DNA from: Bradyrhizobium jicamae
GTDB lineage: Bacteria; Pseudomonadota; Alphaproteobacteria; Rhizobiales; Xanthobacteraceae
Assembly (NCBI RefSeq): GCF_001440395.1
Contig: NZ_LLXZ01000123.1
Coordinates: 1 to 64,000, forward strand
Length of the DNA: 64,000 nucleotides
Direction of reading: 5' to 3'
The translations under genes and the position numbers were made by a program. Below the pieces are notes generated by a model. The model saw only the letters and a program-made list of their open reading frames with translations, ran no database searches and was not told where the DNA came from. Of this stretch, positions 33,286 to 41,344 are shown in pieces. How positions within the stretch are numbered: the first letter of the stretch is position 1; every line of letters begins with the position of its first letter.

Positions 33286-33564
33286 ATGCCTGACTCTACA
33301 AGCATCAAACAGAAAGAAGAGGCCCACTGGCGCAAGACGTCGCGCCTGATGTTTACCCATCTCGCCATCTGGTTCTTCTTCGGCTTCGTCATCCACATGT
33401 TCGTGAAGCCGCTCAACAATATCGTCATCCCGGTTCTCGGCTTCCCGCTCGGCTTCTACATGGCGGCGCAAGGGTCGCTCATCGCCTTCGTGGTCATGCT
33501 GTTCCTGTTCGCGAAACAGCAGGACAAGATCGATCGCGAATTCGGCTTTGCCGAGGAAGATTGA
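33286..33564 (+). CDS. DUF485 family inner-membrane protein
   Basis: The 92-residue protein has two membrane spans (about residues 25-45 and 58-80) separated by a short periplasmic loop and ends in an acidic tail. The QQDKIDREFGF segment is the family hallmark. DUF485 proteins (YjcH in E. coli) are encoded directly before acetate permease genes and are thought to assist the symporter. Here the gene lies 12 bases before the symporter gene. GGAGG lies 10 bases before the ATG at 33286. An ATG at 33277 sits too close to it. Confidence 0.9.
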   Translation: MPDSTSIKQKEEAHWRKTSRLMFTHLAIWFFFGFVIHMFVKPLNNIVIPVLGFPLGFYMAAQGSLIAFVVMLFLFAKQQDKIDREFGFAEED

Positions 33565-33576
33565 GGGGATGAGATC

Positions 33577-35556
33577 ATGGCCACACAAGCCACCACCAGC
33601 ACCTCGGATTTCATTAAGAATCTGGGCAGGATGTACGGCACCTATACCGGAGGGTTCCTGGCGTTCATCATCCTGCTCGCGATTCTCGAACAGGTAGGCG
33701 TTCCGAACAAGATACTCGGATATCTGTTCGTGTTCTTCACGCTCGCGGTGTACGCCATCATCGGGGTGATGACGCGAACCGCCGAGGTCTCCGAATATTA
33801 TGTCGCCGGACGGCGTGTCCCGGCTTTCTATAACGGCATGGCGACGGGCGCCGACTGGATGTCAGCGGCTTCCTTCGTCGGCATGGCCGGCACCTTGTTT
33901 CTTTTAGGTTATGACGGACTCGCATGGGTGCTGGGTTGGACCGGCGGATTTGTGCTGGTGTCGATCCTGATCGGACCGTATCTGCGCAAGTTCGGCGCCT
34001 ATACCGTGCCCGACTTCCTGTCATTCCGGTACGGCGGCAACTTCGCCCGCTTCCTCGGCGTGATCGTGCTGGTCGCATGCTCCTTTACCTATGTAACGGC
34101 GCAAATCTACGGCACCGGAATCATCGCCTCGCGTTTCCTCGGAATGCAGTTCGAGCTTGCGGTCTTTGCCGGCCTTGTCGGCATTCTGCTCTGCGCGATG
34201 CTGGGTGGCATGCGGGCGGTGACCTGGACGCAGATCGCACAATACATCGTGCTGATCATCGCCTATCTGACGCCGATCGTGATCCTGTCCACCATGAAAT
34301 ACGGGATTCCGCTCCCCCAACTCACTTACGGTCAGGCAATCGCGGAAATTGCCGCGCGCGAGCAGCAAATGCTGGCGAACGGTCTGTCGACGGCCGCAGC
34401 GCTGAAGCCGCACCTCCAGCCCTTCATCAACTATAGCCCGCTCAACTTCTTTGCGATCATCATGTGCATGATGGTCGGAACGGCCTCGTTGCCGCACATC
34501 CTGATGCGTTACTTCACCACCCCGTCGGTGCGTGAGGCACGCCAATCCGTCGCCTGGTCGTTGCTGTTCATCTTCCTGCTGTACTTCTCGGCGCCGGCCT
34601 ATGCGGCGTTCTCCAAGCTGGAGGTCTACACCAACATCATCGGGCGGGACCTGTCCGCCATTCGCCCCTGGTTGTTCAGTTGGGGTGAACTCGGGCTGAT
34701 CCAGATCTGCGGCAAGAATGCCAGCAGCATCGATGCGGTGATCGCCGCCTGTAAAGCGATCGCCGATCATCCCGGGGTCGTGCGGCTGCAGGACTTCGTG
34801 ATCAACACGGACGTGATCGTGCTCTCCACGCCGGAGATCGCGGGGCTTCCCTATGTGATCTCGGGCCTGGTGGCAGCGGGCGGTCTCGCCGCCGCACTCT
34901 CCACCGCCGACGGCCTGCTGCTTGCCATCGCCAACGCGCTGTCGCACGACATCTATTACAAGATGATCGATCCGAACGCTCCGACCATTCGCCGCCTCAC
35001 GGTGGCGCGCGCGCTCCTGGTGGTCGTCGCGGTGGTCGCGGCCGCGACGGCGGCAACCAAGCCGGCCGACATCCTGGCCATGGTCGGCTGGGCGTTCTCG
35101 CTCGCGATGGCCGGCAACTTCCCGGCCCTCGTGATGGGCGTCTGGTGGAAGCGGACGACGGCAACGGGCGCCATCTGCGGCATCATTGCCGGATTCGGGC
35201 TGTGCCTGTTCTATCTCGTGACAACGCGATACTTCCCGGGCGCAGGCGTGAAGTACTTCGGCATGACCTCGCTGCTGAACCCCCTCACAGGGGCTCCGGT
35301 GGTCGACATTGCGAAGGCCATGGCATTACCCAATGCCATGGAAAGCTTCCCGACATTGGCTCACCCGCTGGCCAACAAGGTCGGGTGGTTCAACCTCAAC
35401 AATATTGCGTGCGGCTTGTTGGGAGCGCCATTGGGCTTCGCGGTCATCTACATCGTCAGCAAGCTCGGCAGGGAGCCATCGGCGGAAATTCAAGCCTATG
35501 TCGACGAGATCCGGAAGCCGCGCGGCAGGACGGTGCTCGAGGAGAAGACGACATAG
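33577..35556 (+). CDS. actP: Sodium:solute symporter, acetate/monocarboxylate type (ActP-like)
   Basis: The 659-residue transporter has about 13-14 membrane helices and SSF hallmarks: SEYYVAGRRVPAFYNGMATG after the second helix, GPYLRKFGAYTVPDF, and ISGLVAAGGLAAALSTADGLLLAI (split here at its centre; residues about 428-451), the family signature. The long loop around residues 250-290 and a second near 365-400 match the VC_2705-type branch. Pairing with DUF485 points to acetate or a related short-chain carboxylate as substrate, driven by sodium or protons. It is cotranscribed with the DUF485 gene. A strong terminator follows 24 bases after the stop. The symbol is given by analogy. Confidence 0.9.
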   Translation: MATQATTSTSDFIKNLGRMYGTYTGGFLAFIILLAILEQVGVPNKILGYLFVFFTLAVYAIIGVMTRTAEVSEYYVAGRRVPAFYNGMATGADWMSAASFVGMAGTLFLLGYDGLAWVLGWTGGFVLVSILIGPYLRKFGAYTVPDFLSFRYGGNFARFLGVIVLVACSFTYVTAQIYGTGIIASRFLGMQFELAVFAGLVGILLCAMLGGMRAVTWTQIAQYIVLIIAYLTPIVILSTMKYGIPLPQLTYGQAIAEIAAREQQMLANGLSTAAALKPHLQPFINYSPLNFFAIIMCMMVGTASLPHILMRYFTTPSVREARQSVAWSLLFIFLLYFSAPAYAAFSKLEVYTNIIGRDLSAIRPWLFSWGELGLIQICGKNASSIDAVIAACKAIADHPGVVRLQDFVINTDVIVLSTPEIAGLPYVISGLVAAGGLAAALSTADGLLLAIANALSHDIYYKMIDPNAPTIRRLTVARALLVVVAVVAAATAATKPADILAMVGWAFSLAMAGNFPALVMGVWWKRTTATGAICGIIAGFGLCLFYLVTTRYFPGAGVKYFGMTSLLNPLTGAPVVDIAKAMALPNAMESFPTLAHPLANKVGWFNLNNIACGLLGAPLGFAVIYIVSKLGREPSAEIQAYVDEIRKPRGRTVLEEKTT

Positions 35557-35580
35557 CCGTGCAACAAGCGCGTTTCGGCG

Positions 35581-35612
35581 AACGGGGCCTCGATAAGGGC
35601 CCCGTTTTGTTT
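35581..35612 (+). terminator. Rho-independent terminator after the symporter gene
   Basis: AACGGGGCC (35581-35589) pairs perfectly with GGCCCCGTT (35598-35606) across an eight-base loop and runs into TTTTGTTTT. It closes the DUF485-actP operon. Confidence 0.9.
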
Positions 35613-35733
35613 TGGCCGAAGCGCAAGTGACTTCGCTTGCCCGAAGGGTCGCCGCTTGCCATTGTTGTGTCGTGCATCTCGTGGTTACGCGTGCCAGGTC
35701 GTCGATTGCTCAAGCCCCCAGGAGAGTCCCACT

Positions 35734-36054
35734 TTGGGTATTTCAACAGCGCTGGCCACCTACTGGTATTTCCACCTGCCGAACTTCATTCTGGCCGCAC
35801 TGATGTACACGTTGCTTGGCCGCGTTCTGCTCGGCCTGATGGTGGATGCGGACTCGCCGAACTACATCTGGCGATTCTTCTGCCGGATCACCGATCCCGT
35901 CGTCGCCGCCGTCGCTGTCATGACGCCCAAGGTTACCCCGCCGGTCCTGATCTGGCTGTTCGGATTTGTCTGGCTGTTCTGGCTGCGCGTTGCGTTTCAC
36001 TACACATTGCTGCTGTTCAATCTGGCGCCCCGGATTGGTGGAGCCGCATCGTGA
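35734..36054 (+). CDS. Small membrane protein A of a three-gene membrane set
   Basis: The 106-residue product from the TTG at 35734 has two strong hydrophobic spans (about residues 14-35 and 64-90) around a polar segment (DADSPNYIWRFFCRITDP). AGGAGAG lies 8 bases before the TTG. A longer frame to 35656 has no similarity to membrane proteins. The YIWRFFCRITDPV stretch is loosely like YggT-family proteins, which is tentative. Its stop overlaps the GTG of the next gene by four bases, so the two are coupled. Confidence 0.65.
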   Translation: MGISTALATYWYFHLPNFILAALMYTLLGRVLLGLMVDADSPNYIWRFFCRITDPVVAAVAVMTPKVTPPVLIWLFGFVWLFWLRVAFHYTLLLFNLAPRIGGAAS

Positions 36055-36374
36055 GCCGCAATTTCTATTTCATCGGAATCGCATTCTTCGGCATGATCAA
36101 CGGCATCTTCAATCAGCTCGCGCTGATTTTCACGCTGCTGTACGTCCAATTGCTCGCCGGCCCGCTGCTGTTTGGCAGCCTGTCCCTGACGCTGATGTTC
36201 GCATCCCTGATGGTTTCGACAGCAACCGTCATCCTTGGCGGGATTCCGGCGGCGATCTACGAGCGGGTCACCGGAGCCTCGGAATCAACCGACGCATCGC
36301 TCTGGATATGGCTTGCAGGAACCGCCCTCCTGGCGCTGCCCGCCGCCGGTAACTTTCTCAAGATCGGCCTGTAA
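36051..36374 (+). CDS. Small membrane protein B of the same set
   Basis: The 107-residue product starts at GTG 36051, which overlaps the stop of the preceding gene (GTGA), with GGAG 8 bases upstream. It has three hydrophobic spans (about residues 5-38, 40-65 and 84-105). No catalytic motif is visible. The overlap and orientation imply that proteins A and B are made together and may form one membrane complex. Confidence 0.65.
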   Translation: MSRNFYFIGIAFFGMINGIFNQLALIFTLLYVQLLAGPLLFGSLSLTLMFASLMVSTATVILGGIPAAIYERVTGASESTDASLWIWLAGTALLALPAAGNFLKIGL

Positions 36375-36468
36375 CGCCCAATAGCGGAGTTGAGCACGGG
36401 TCGCGCTGCCGCTACCCTGCGCCGGCTTTTGAACCGGCATCTATCCTTGATTGACGGGGTGGCGGATC

Positions 36469-36837
36469 ATGGAAGAGATGCGCCGTATCGCCTACGAGAC
36501 AGTGCTTCGCGCCTGTGGCTTCGCCTCGCTCGCCATCTTCTGCGTCATGATCGGACTGTCATTCCTGCCGCGCTCCGCCTTCCAGGCCGGCGGCTTTCTC
36601 AGCATCCTGATGACACTGATTCTGGTGTTGAAAGCCTGGGAAGCCCGAACCAAGGACCACCGCCGCACCGAGATGTGGCTCTATCTTTCCAAGGAAAACC
36701 GTCCGCCCCAGGCCTCCGCGCAACGGACGGTTTCGATGGTCATGCGCGAGACTTATTTGCTGTTCGCGAGCTGGACCGCAGTGATTTCCATCGTGATGTG
36801 GAGCATCGCGCTCGTCTTTTCAGTCATTGGACTTTAG
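36469..36837 (+). CDS. Small membrane protein C
   Basis: The 122-residue product starting MEEMRR has a two-span hairpin near residues 13-55, a hydrophilic middle (ARTKDHRRTEMWLYLSKE) and a third span (about 97-120). The GGGGTGGCGGATC before the ATG provides a ribosome site. It follows protein B by 94 bases on the same strand. Its function is unknown. Confidence 0.65.
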   Translation: MEEMRRIAYETVLRACGFASLAIFCVMIGLSFLPRSAFQAGGFLSILMTLILVLKAWEARTKDHRRTEMWLYLSKENRPPQASAQRTVSMVMRETYLLFASWTAVISIVMWSIALVFSVIGL

Positions 36838-37022
36838 TCCGAAGCTGCGCCGACAAACGGCGATTCACGATCGCAGCGGCCAAAAACGGCGGGAAAACGC
36901 TGCCGATCCCACCGAAAGTACTATTGGGCCCAACTTCGCGAACATGTAGTGAAGTTAATAATTGCGCGTCGATCTGACGCAACGCCTATCTGCGCGATCA
37001 TAAAAAAGGGGAGCGAATCGGA

Positions 37023-38687
37023 ATGTCGACAATTACTGCCACATCCGGCAAGGCCGGTGGGATGACGAAGGACGAACGTTTCGTCATCGTAGCTTCCTCG
37101 CTGGGCACTGTCTTCGAATGGTATGACTTCTACCTCTACGGATCGCTCGCCAGCGTCATCGGCGCGCAGTTCTTCTCGGCCTACCCGCCGGCAACCCGCG
37201 ACATCTTCGCGCTGCTGGCCTTCGCCGCCGGCTTCCTGGTCCGCCCGTTCGGCGCCATCGTGTTCGGCCGTGTCGGCGACATCGTCGGCCGCAAATACAC
37301 CTTCCTCGTCACCATTCTGATCATGGGCCTGTCGACCTTCATCGTCGGCCTGCTGCCCAATGCCGCAACCATCGGCATCGCGGCCCCGATCATCCTGATC
37401 GCGCTGCGCCTGCTGCAGGGTCTCGCGCTCGGCGGCGAATACGGCGGTGCGGCGACCTACGTTGCCGAGCACGCGCCGATGGGCAAACGCGGTTACTACA
37501 CCTCGTTCATTCAGACCACCGCGACGCTCGGCCTGTTCCTGTCGCTGCTGGTGATCCTGTTCACACGAACGATCCTCGGCGAGCCTGAGTTCGCGGCGTG
37601 GGGCTGGCGCATACCGTTCCTGCTCTCGGTCGTGCTGCTCGGCATCTCGGTCTGGATCCGACTGCGGCTGAATGAGTCGCCGGTCTTCCAGAAGATGAAG
37701 GAAGAGGGCAAGGGCTCGAAGGCTCCGCTGACCGAAGCCTTCGGCAACTGGAGCAACGGCAAGCTCGTGCTAATCGCACTGCTCGGCGGCGTGATGGGTC
37801 AGGGCGTGGTCTGGTACACCGGCCAGTTCTACGCACTGTTCTTCCTGCAATCGATCCTTCAGGTCGACGGCTACACCGCCAACCTCCTGATCGCCTGGTC
37901 GCTCCTGCTCGGCACCGGCTTCTTCATCGTGTTCGGTTCGCTGTCGGACAAGATCGGCCGCAAGCCGATCATCCTGGGAGGCTGCCTGATTGCGGCGCTG
38001 ACCTTCTTCCCGATCTTCAAGATGATCTCGACCAACGCCAACCCGACGCTGGAAAAGGCCATCGAATCGGTGAAGGTGCAGGTCGTGGCAGATCCGAAGG
38101 GCTGCGGCGACCTGTTCAACCCGGTCGGCACCCGCGTGTTCACCGCGCCTTGCGATCTGGCCCGCGACTTCCTCGCGAAGTCCTCGGTGAAGTACGACAC
38201 CGTCGCAGGTGCCGCCGGCTCGCCCGTGCTGATCCGCATCAATGGCAAGGACGTGCCCTACAGCAAACCGGCTGACTCCAATGCCGGCGCGACGGCCGCC
38301 CTGCAGGAGGCTGGCTATCCGAAGCGCGGCGCCAACCCGACGCTCGTGAAGATGAACCATCCGTTCGACATCTTCAAACCGCAGGTCGCCGCCATCATCG
38401 GACTGCTGTTCATCCTGGTGCTTTACGTCACCATGGTGTACGGGCCGATCGCAGCGATGCTGGTCGAACTGTTCCCGACCAAGATCCGCTACACCTCGAT
38501 GTCGCTGCCCTACCATATCGGCAACGGCTGGTTCGGCGGGTTGCTGCCGGCGACCTCGTTCGCGATCGTGGCCGCGACCGGCGACATCTATGCCGGTCTC
38601 TGGTACCCGATCATCTTCGCCTCGATCACCGTGGTCATCGGCTTCTTCTTCCTGCCGGAAACCAAGGACGTCGACATCACGAAGTAA
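37023..38687 (+). CDS. MHS-family MFS transporter
   Basis: The 554-residue metabolite:H+ symporter family protein has 12 membrane helices. The first carries the MHS hallmark TVFEWYDFYLYGSLA, and the conserved loops FGRVGDIVGRKYTF (2-3) and LSDKIGRKP (8-9) are present. A hydrophilic insert of about 100 residues (roughly 340-440), with two cysteines (GCGDLF, APCDLA), lies between helices 9 and 10. It is larger than in ProP or ShiA and should be periplasmic. The family takes up alpha-ketoglutarate, shikimate, citrate and similar acids. The substrate here is not readable. GGGGAG lies 8 bases before the ATG, and a strong terminator follows. Confidence 0.92.
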   Translation: MSTITATSGKAGGMTKDERFVIVASSLGTVFEWYDFYLYGSLASVIGAQFFSAYPPATRDIFALLAFAAGFLVRPFGAIVFGRVGDIVGRKYTFLVTILIMGLSTFIVGLLPNAATIGIAAPIILIALRLLQGLALGGEYGGAATYVAEHAPMGKRGYYTSFIQTTATLGLFLSLLVILFTRTILGEPEFAAWGWRIPFLLSVVLLGISVWIRLRLNESPVFQKMKEEGKGSKAPLTEAFGNWSNGKLVLIALLGGVMGQGVVWYTGQFYALFFLQSILQVDGYTANLLIAWSLLLGTGFFIVFGSLSDKIGRKPIILGGCLIAALTFFPIFKMISTNANPTLEKAIESVKVQVVADPKGCGDLFNPVGTRVFTAPCDLARDFLAKSSVKYDTVAGAAGSPVLIRINGKDVPYSKPADSNAGATAALQEAGYPKRGANPTLVKMNHPFDIFKPQVAAIIGLLFILVLYVTMVYGPIAAMLVELFPTKIRYTSMSLPYHIGNGWFGGLLPATSFAIVAATGDIYAGLWYPIIFASITVVIGFFFLPETKDVDITK

Positions 38688-38713
38688 CCGGTTTTCACAA
38701 CCATCAATCACGG

Positions 38714-38750
38714 ACCGGCCGCGGAGCGATCCGCGGCCGGTTTGTTTTTT
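38714..38750 (+). terminator. Rho-independent terminator of the MHS transporter gene
   Basis: ACCGGCCGCGGA (38714-38725) pairs perfectly with TCCGCGGCCGGT (38730-38741) around a GCGA tetraloop and is followed by TTGTTTTTT. The reverse strand lacks a T-run, so it serves the rightward gene rather than the convergent yjbQ-like gene. Confidence 0.9.
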
Positions 38751-38759
38751 AATGGGTTC

Positions 38760-39233
38760 TCAGTCCGTCATGCCGGCGAACTGCAGCACGATCTCGCGGC
38801 GGTGCGGCCGCGCACGGTGCTCGACCAGATAGATCGCCTGCCATGTTCCGAGCGCGAGCGTGCCCTGCAGCACCGGGACCTGCAGCGAGGTCGCGGTCAG
38901 CATGGTCTTGATGTGCGCGGGCATGTCGTCCGGCCCCTCGGTGTCATGGCGCCAGCCGGCATTTTCCGGCGCGAGCCGATTCAGCGCGGTCGTCAGATCG
39001 ACCAGCACGGTGGGGTCGGCGTTTTCCTGGATGGTCAGCGACGCCGAGGTGTGACGGATGAACGCCGTCAGCGCGCCTTCGCGCGCCCGCGCCTCCGCCA
39101 CGAATTTTGCGACCTCAGCAGTGAGATCGGTGAAGCCTGTGCCCGACGTCTGCACGGTCAGCAGCGAAGACACGATGGTGTTGGCGCTGACCACGGACGG
39201 CGCGGACCGGGAGAGAGATTTGGATGAACTCAT
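38760..39233 (-). CDS. YjbQ/UPF0047 family protein
   Basis: The 157-residue protein matches the YjbQ fold, with the conserved core FIRHTSASLTIQENADP (residues about 58-74), WRHDTEGPDDMPAH and the final HRREIVLQF. Conserved His residues form a metal or phosphate-binding pocket in solved structures. Family members show weak thiamine-phosphate synthase activity, but the physiological role is unsettled. GGAGAG lies upstream of the ATG at 39233. The longer open frame runs into the repeat at 39250 and is artefactual. Confidence 0.9.
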   Translation of the reverse strand: MSSSKSLSRSAPSVVSANTIVSSLLTVQTSGTGFTDLTAEVAKFVAEARAREGALTAFIRHTSASLTIQENADPTVLVDLTTALNRLAPENAGWRHDTEGPDDMPAHIKTMLTATSLQVPVLQGTLALGTWQAIYLVEHRARPHRREIVLQFAGMTD

Positions 39234-39249
39234 GAAGATTCTCTCCACA

Positions 39250-39372
39250 CGTCGTCCCTGCGAAAGCAGGGACCCATAACCGCAGGCGGTCATTGTTGCG
39301 AACGATATCGACTTCGATCATCCCAAATCAAAAGGCCGCGGCGTATGGGTCCCTGCGTTCGCAGGGACGACG
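39250..39372. repeat. Inverted repeat pair with 29-bp arms
   Basis: CGTCGTCCCTGCGA... at 39250-39278 is the reverse complement of 39344-39372, with a single mismatch inside the small internal hairpin loop. The spacer is 65 bp. Each arm is itself a hairpin (GTCCCTGCG/CGCAGGGAC). The pair sits between the yjbQ-like gene start and the next leftward gene. This hallmark GTCCCTGC-GCAGGGAC unit is, as I recall, a very common dispersed repeat in Bradyrhizobium-like genomes. Confidence 0.85.
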
Positions 39373-39404
39373 GCGAGAACGCCGCAGGGACGACGGCCGC
39401 CTTG

Positions 39405-39941
39405 TCAAATCTTGCCGCTGTTGACGTCCCGTTGCAGCCGGTTGGCCATCTCGATCAGGCGCCGCCAGGCCTGCTCCAGGAAGGACATCATGCGATCCAT
39501 GTCGCGATCGCTCGGCAGCGGGATTTCGATCTTGCGCTCGCTCTCGGCAACCTTCGGCGGCTTGAGCGAGTCCGCTTTCGGCAGCGGCTCCTCGATCTTG
39601 CCCGATACAGTCGGTTCGCGCGAGGCGAGTTCCGATTTCAGCTTTTCATTCTCGGCCTGCAGCCGGCCAATGTCAGCCTGCAGGCGGCCGATTTCCGAAT
39701 CCATCGCCGTGCGCTCGTCGGGCACCGCATAGCAGGCCCAGCCGGCGCCCGAATTGGTGCAGGTCGAGACCGCGCCGGTACGGGTGTCGAGCCGCAATAC
39801 GCCATCGCCGGCCGGCGACAGCGAATAGCGCCCGTTCTCGGTCTCCGGCATCGGCCCTGCGAACGCGTGGCCGCTGGCTGCGAGACAGAACGCGAGCGCG
39901 ACGGGGCCTAAGAGTTTCGAGGACGATTTCGCTGTACGCAT
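39405..39941 (-). CDS. Periplasmic coiled-coil protein, unknown
   Basis: The 178-residue protein has a Sec signal peptide (about residues 1-28, cut after AFA). A small beta-rich domain with two cysteines follows (STCTNSGAGWACYAV, about 59-73), then a heptad coiled coil (EIGRLQADIGRLQAENEKLKSE, at 83-104, shown here in part) and a charged C-terminus. GGGAG lies 8 bases before the ATG. A disulfide between the two cysteines is likely. No family is recognised. The architecture resembles cell-envelope scaffold proteins. Confidence 0.7.
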   Translation of the reverse strand: MRTAKSSSKLLGPVALAFCLAASGHAFAGPMPETENGRYSLSPAGDGVLRLDTRTGAVSTCTNSGAGWACYAVPDERTAMDSEIGRLQADIGRLQAENEKLKSELASREPTVSGKIEEPLPKADSLKPPKVAESERKIEIPLPSDRDMDRMMSFLEQAWRRLIEMANRLQRDVNSGKI

Positions 39942-40005
39942 GGGCTTGCTCCCGCCTCAGGAGTTGCCGGTTTCCTCGACCGGCGGGGCGCTTTCAAGGC
40001 GCGCC

Positions 40006-40629
40006 TCACACCCTTGAGCTATAGGCCGCCCGTCCCGACTTCAACGCATCGTCCAGCAATTCGATGCGGTCCTGGCCCCAGAACACTTCACCATCCAGCA
40101 CATAGACCGGCGAGCCGAACACGTCGGCCGCCAGCGCTTCCTGCCGGTTCTGCTCATATGCCGCCGTGATGTCGTCTGCGCCGGAGCGCTCCACCAATTG
40201 CTTGCCGGGCAGCCCCGATTCGTCGGCGAGTTTTGCAATCGTGGCGGGATCGGCGAGATTGAGCTGATCTTGCCAGACGCCGGCGAAAGCCCGCCGCAGA
40301 TATCGGTCGGGGTCGAGGCCGCCCTCCAGCGCCGCGATCACGACACCGTCGGCAAGCCGGGCGTTGAAAGGCCAGTGGGCCGGCTGCAGGTTGAATTTCA
40401 GCCCGCGCTTGTCGCGCCAGCGCTGCAGTTCGACCATCCGGTAGCGCTGCCGCACCGGGTGGCGCTTCATCAGGGGCAGGCCGCCGGTCTCCGAGAAGAG
40501 ATCGACCAGGACCACCGGCTTGTGATTAACCTTGAGATCGTAAGTACTTACAAGGTCGCGAAAAGCTTGATGCCCGATATAGGCCCAGGGCGATTGGATC
40601 GAGAAATAGTAGTCGACCTGACGCGACAT
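40006..40629 (-). CDS. 2-hydroxychromene-2-carboxylate isomerase-like (DsbA fold)
   Basis: The 207-residue protein has the thioredoxin-like DsbA/kappa-GST fold with the serine-containing active site SIQSPWAYIG near residues 9-18, in place of CxxC. FAGVWQDQLNLADP and VFGSPVYVLDGEVFWGQDR (about 165-183) are family motifs. HCCA isomerases use glutathione to isomerise a naphthalene catabolite, and many homologues have other roles. No aromatic degradation genes are near, so the substrate is open. The ATG at 40629 has AGGAGG 4 bases upstream, and the longer frame to 40743 has no similarity. Confidence 0.9.
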   Translation of the reverse strand: MSRQVDYYFSIQSPWAYIGHQAFRDLVSTYDLKVNHKPVVLVDLFSETGGLPLMKRHPVRQRYRMVELQRWRDKRGLKFNLQPAHWPFNARLADGVVIAALEGGLDPDRYLRRAFAGVWQDQLNLADPATIAKLADESGLPGKQLVERSGADDITAAYEQNRQEALAADVFGSPVYVLDGEVFWGQDRIELLDDALKSGRAAYSSRV

Positions 40630-40808
40630 GCGCCCTCCTGGAACGAGGATTTTCGTCTCGCGCGGGGCATCCCAACAGACCGTCCAGACGGGCGCAAGAT
40701 CGATCCTTGCTGGAATAGCTGCTGCACTGCGATGACAGTCCACAGTGTCGCAGGCATCCTTCGAATAATTCCAATCAAATCAAAGCACTAACTGGCTACG
40801 GCCTAATC

Positions 40809-40837
40809 TTGACTTGATTAGACGCGGTAAGTATGGT
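40809..40837 (+). promoter_or_regulatory. Promoter of the atp F0 operon, with overlapping inverted repeat
   Basis: TTGACT (40809-40814) and TATGGT (40832-40837) are spaced by 17 bp, a good housekeeping sigma-70 promoter, with a start point about 40844 and the atpI ATG at 40905. The -35 box lies exactly in the spacer of a perfect inverted repeat, CTAATC (40803-40808) and GATTAG (40816-40821), so a dimeric regulator bound there would block RNA polymerase. Confidence 0.65.
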
Positions 40838-40904
40838 CCGCGCGGCTTTCAAGGGTGACGGGCGTAATTTCCATCAACCGTTGGCATCGTTTAATGTCTT
40901 GGGC

Positions 40905-41276
40905 ATGGCCGAAGACAAGAACGACAACGCAAGTGGGAATCGCGATCAGCCGTCTTCCGACGAAGCTGCGCTTTCCGCAAGGCTCGGAAGTCTGGATCAA
41001 CGGTTGTCCGAAATTCGCGACAGCCGGAAAGTAAGGACTGATCAACCCGGTACTGAAAGCGGAGATACGGCTGCCAGAGCATCTGCGATGGCGCTGGGTT
41101 TCCGGCTTTCCTCAGAGTTGGTCGCGGGCGTTGTCGTCGGAGCGGCGATTGGCTGGGGGTTCGACCGTTTGCTGTCGACATCGCCGTTCGGTTTCATCGT
41201 GTTTCTTCTGCTCGGCTTCGTCGCCGGGGTGGTCAACGTGGTGAGATCTGCAGGCGTAGCTTCCCGCAGGCGCTGA
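40905..41276 (+). CDS. atpI: ATP synthase protein I
   Basis: The 123-residue protein has a hydrophilic, acidic N-terminal half and two membrane helices (about residues 72-91 and 98-117) with the AtpI signature GFRLSSELVAGVVVGAAIGW split by the loop DRLLSTSP. AtpI assists assembly of the c-ring and Mg2+ supply to the F1F0 ATP synthase and is not part of the final enzyme. It is the first gene of the F0 operon. The ATG at 40905 is used. An earlier in-frame ATG at 40833 falls inside the -10 box. Confidence 0.92.
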   Translation: MAEDKNDNASGNRDQPSSDEAALSARLGSLDQRLSEIRDSRKVRTDQPGTESGDTAARASAMALGFRLSSELVAGVVVGAAIGWGFDRLLSTSPFGFIVFLLLGFVAGVVNVVRSAGVASRRR

Positions 41277-41344
41277 GCACCGACGGAAAGTCACGCATTT
41301 GAAATTCGATTGCCGGCCAGGCCGGTGGATAAAGAGCCGCGCGG

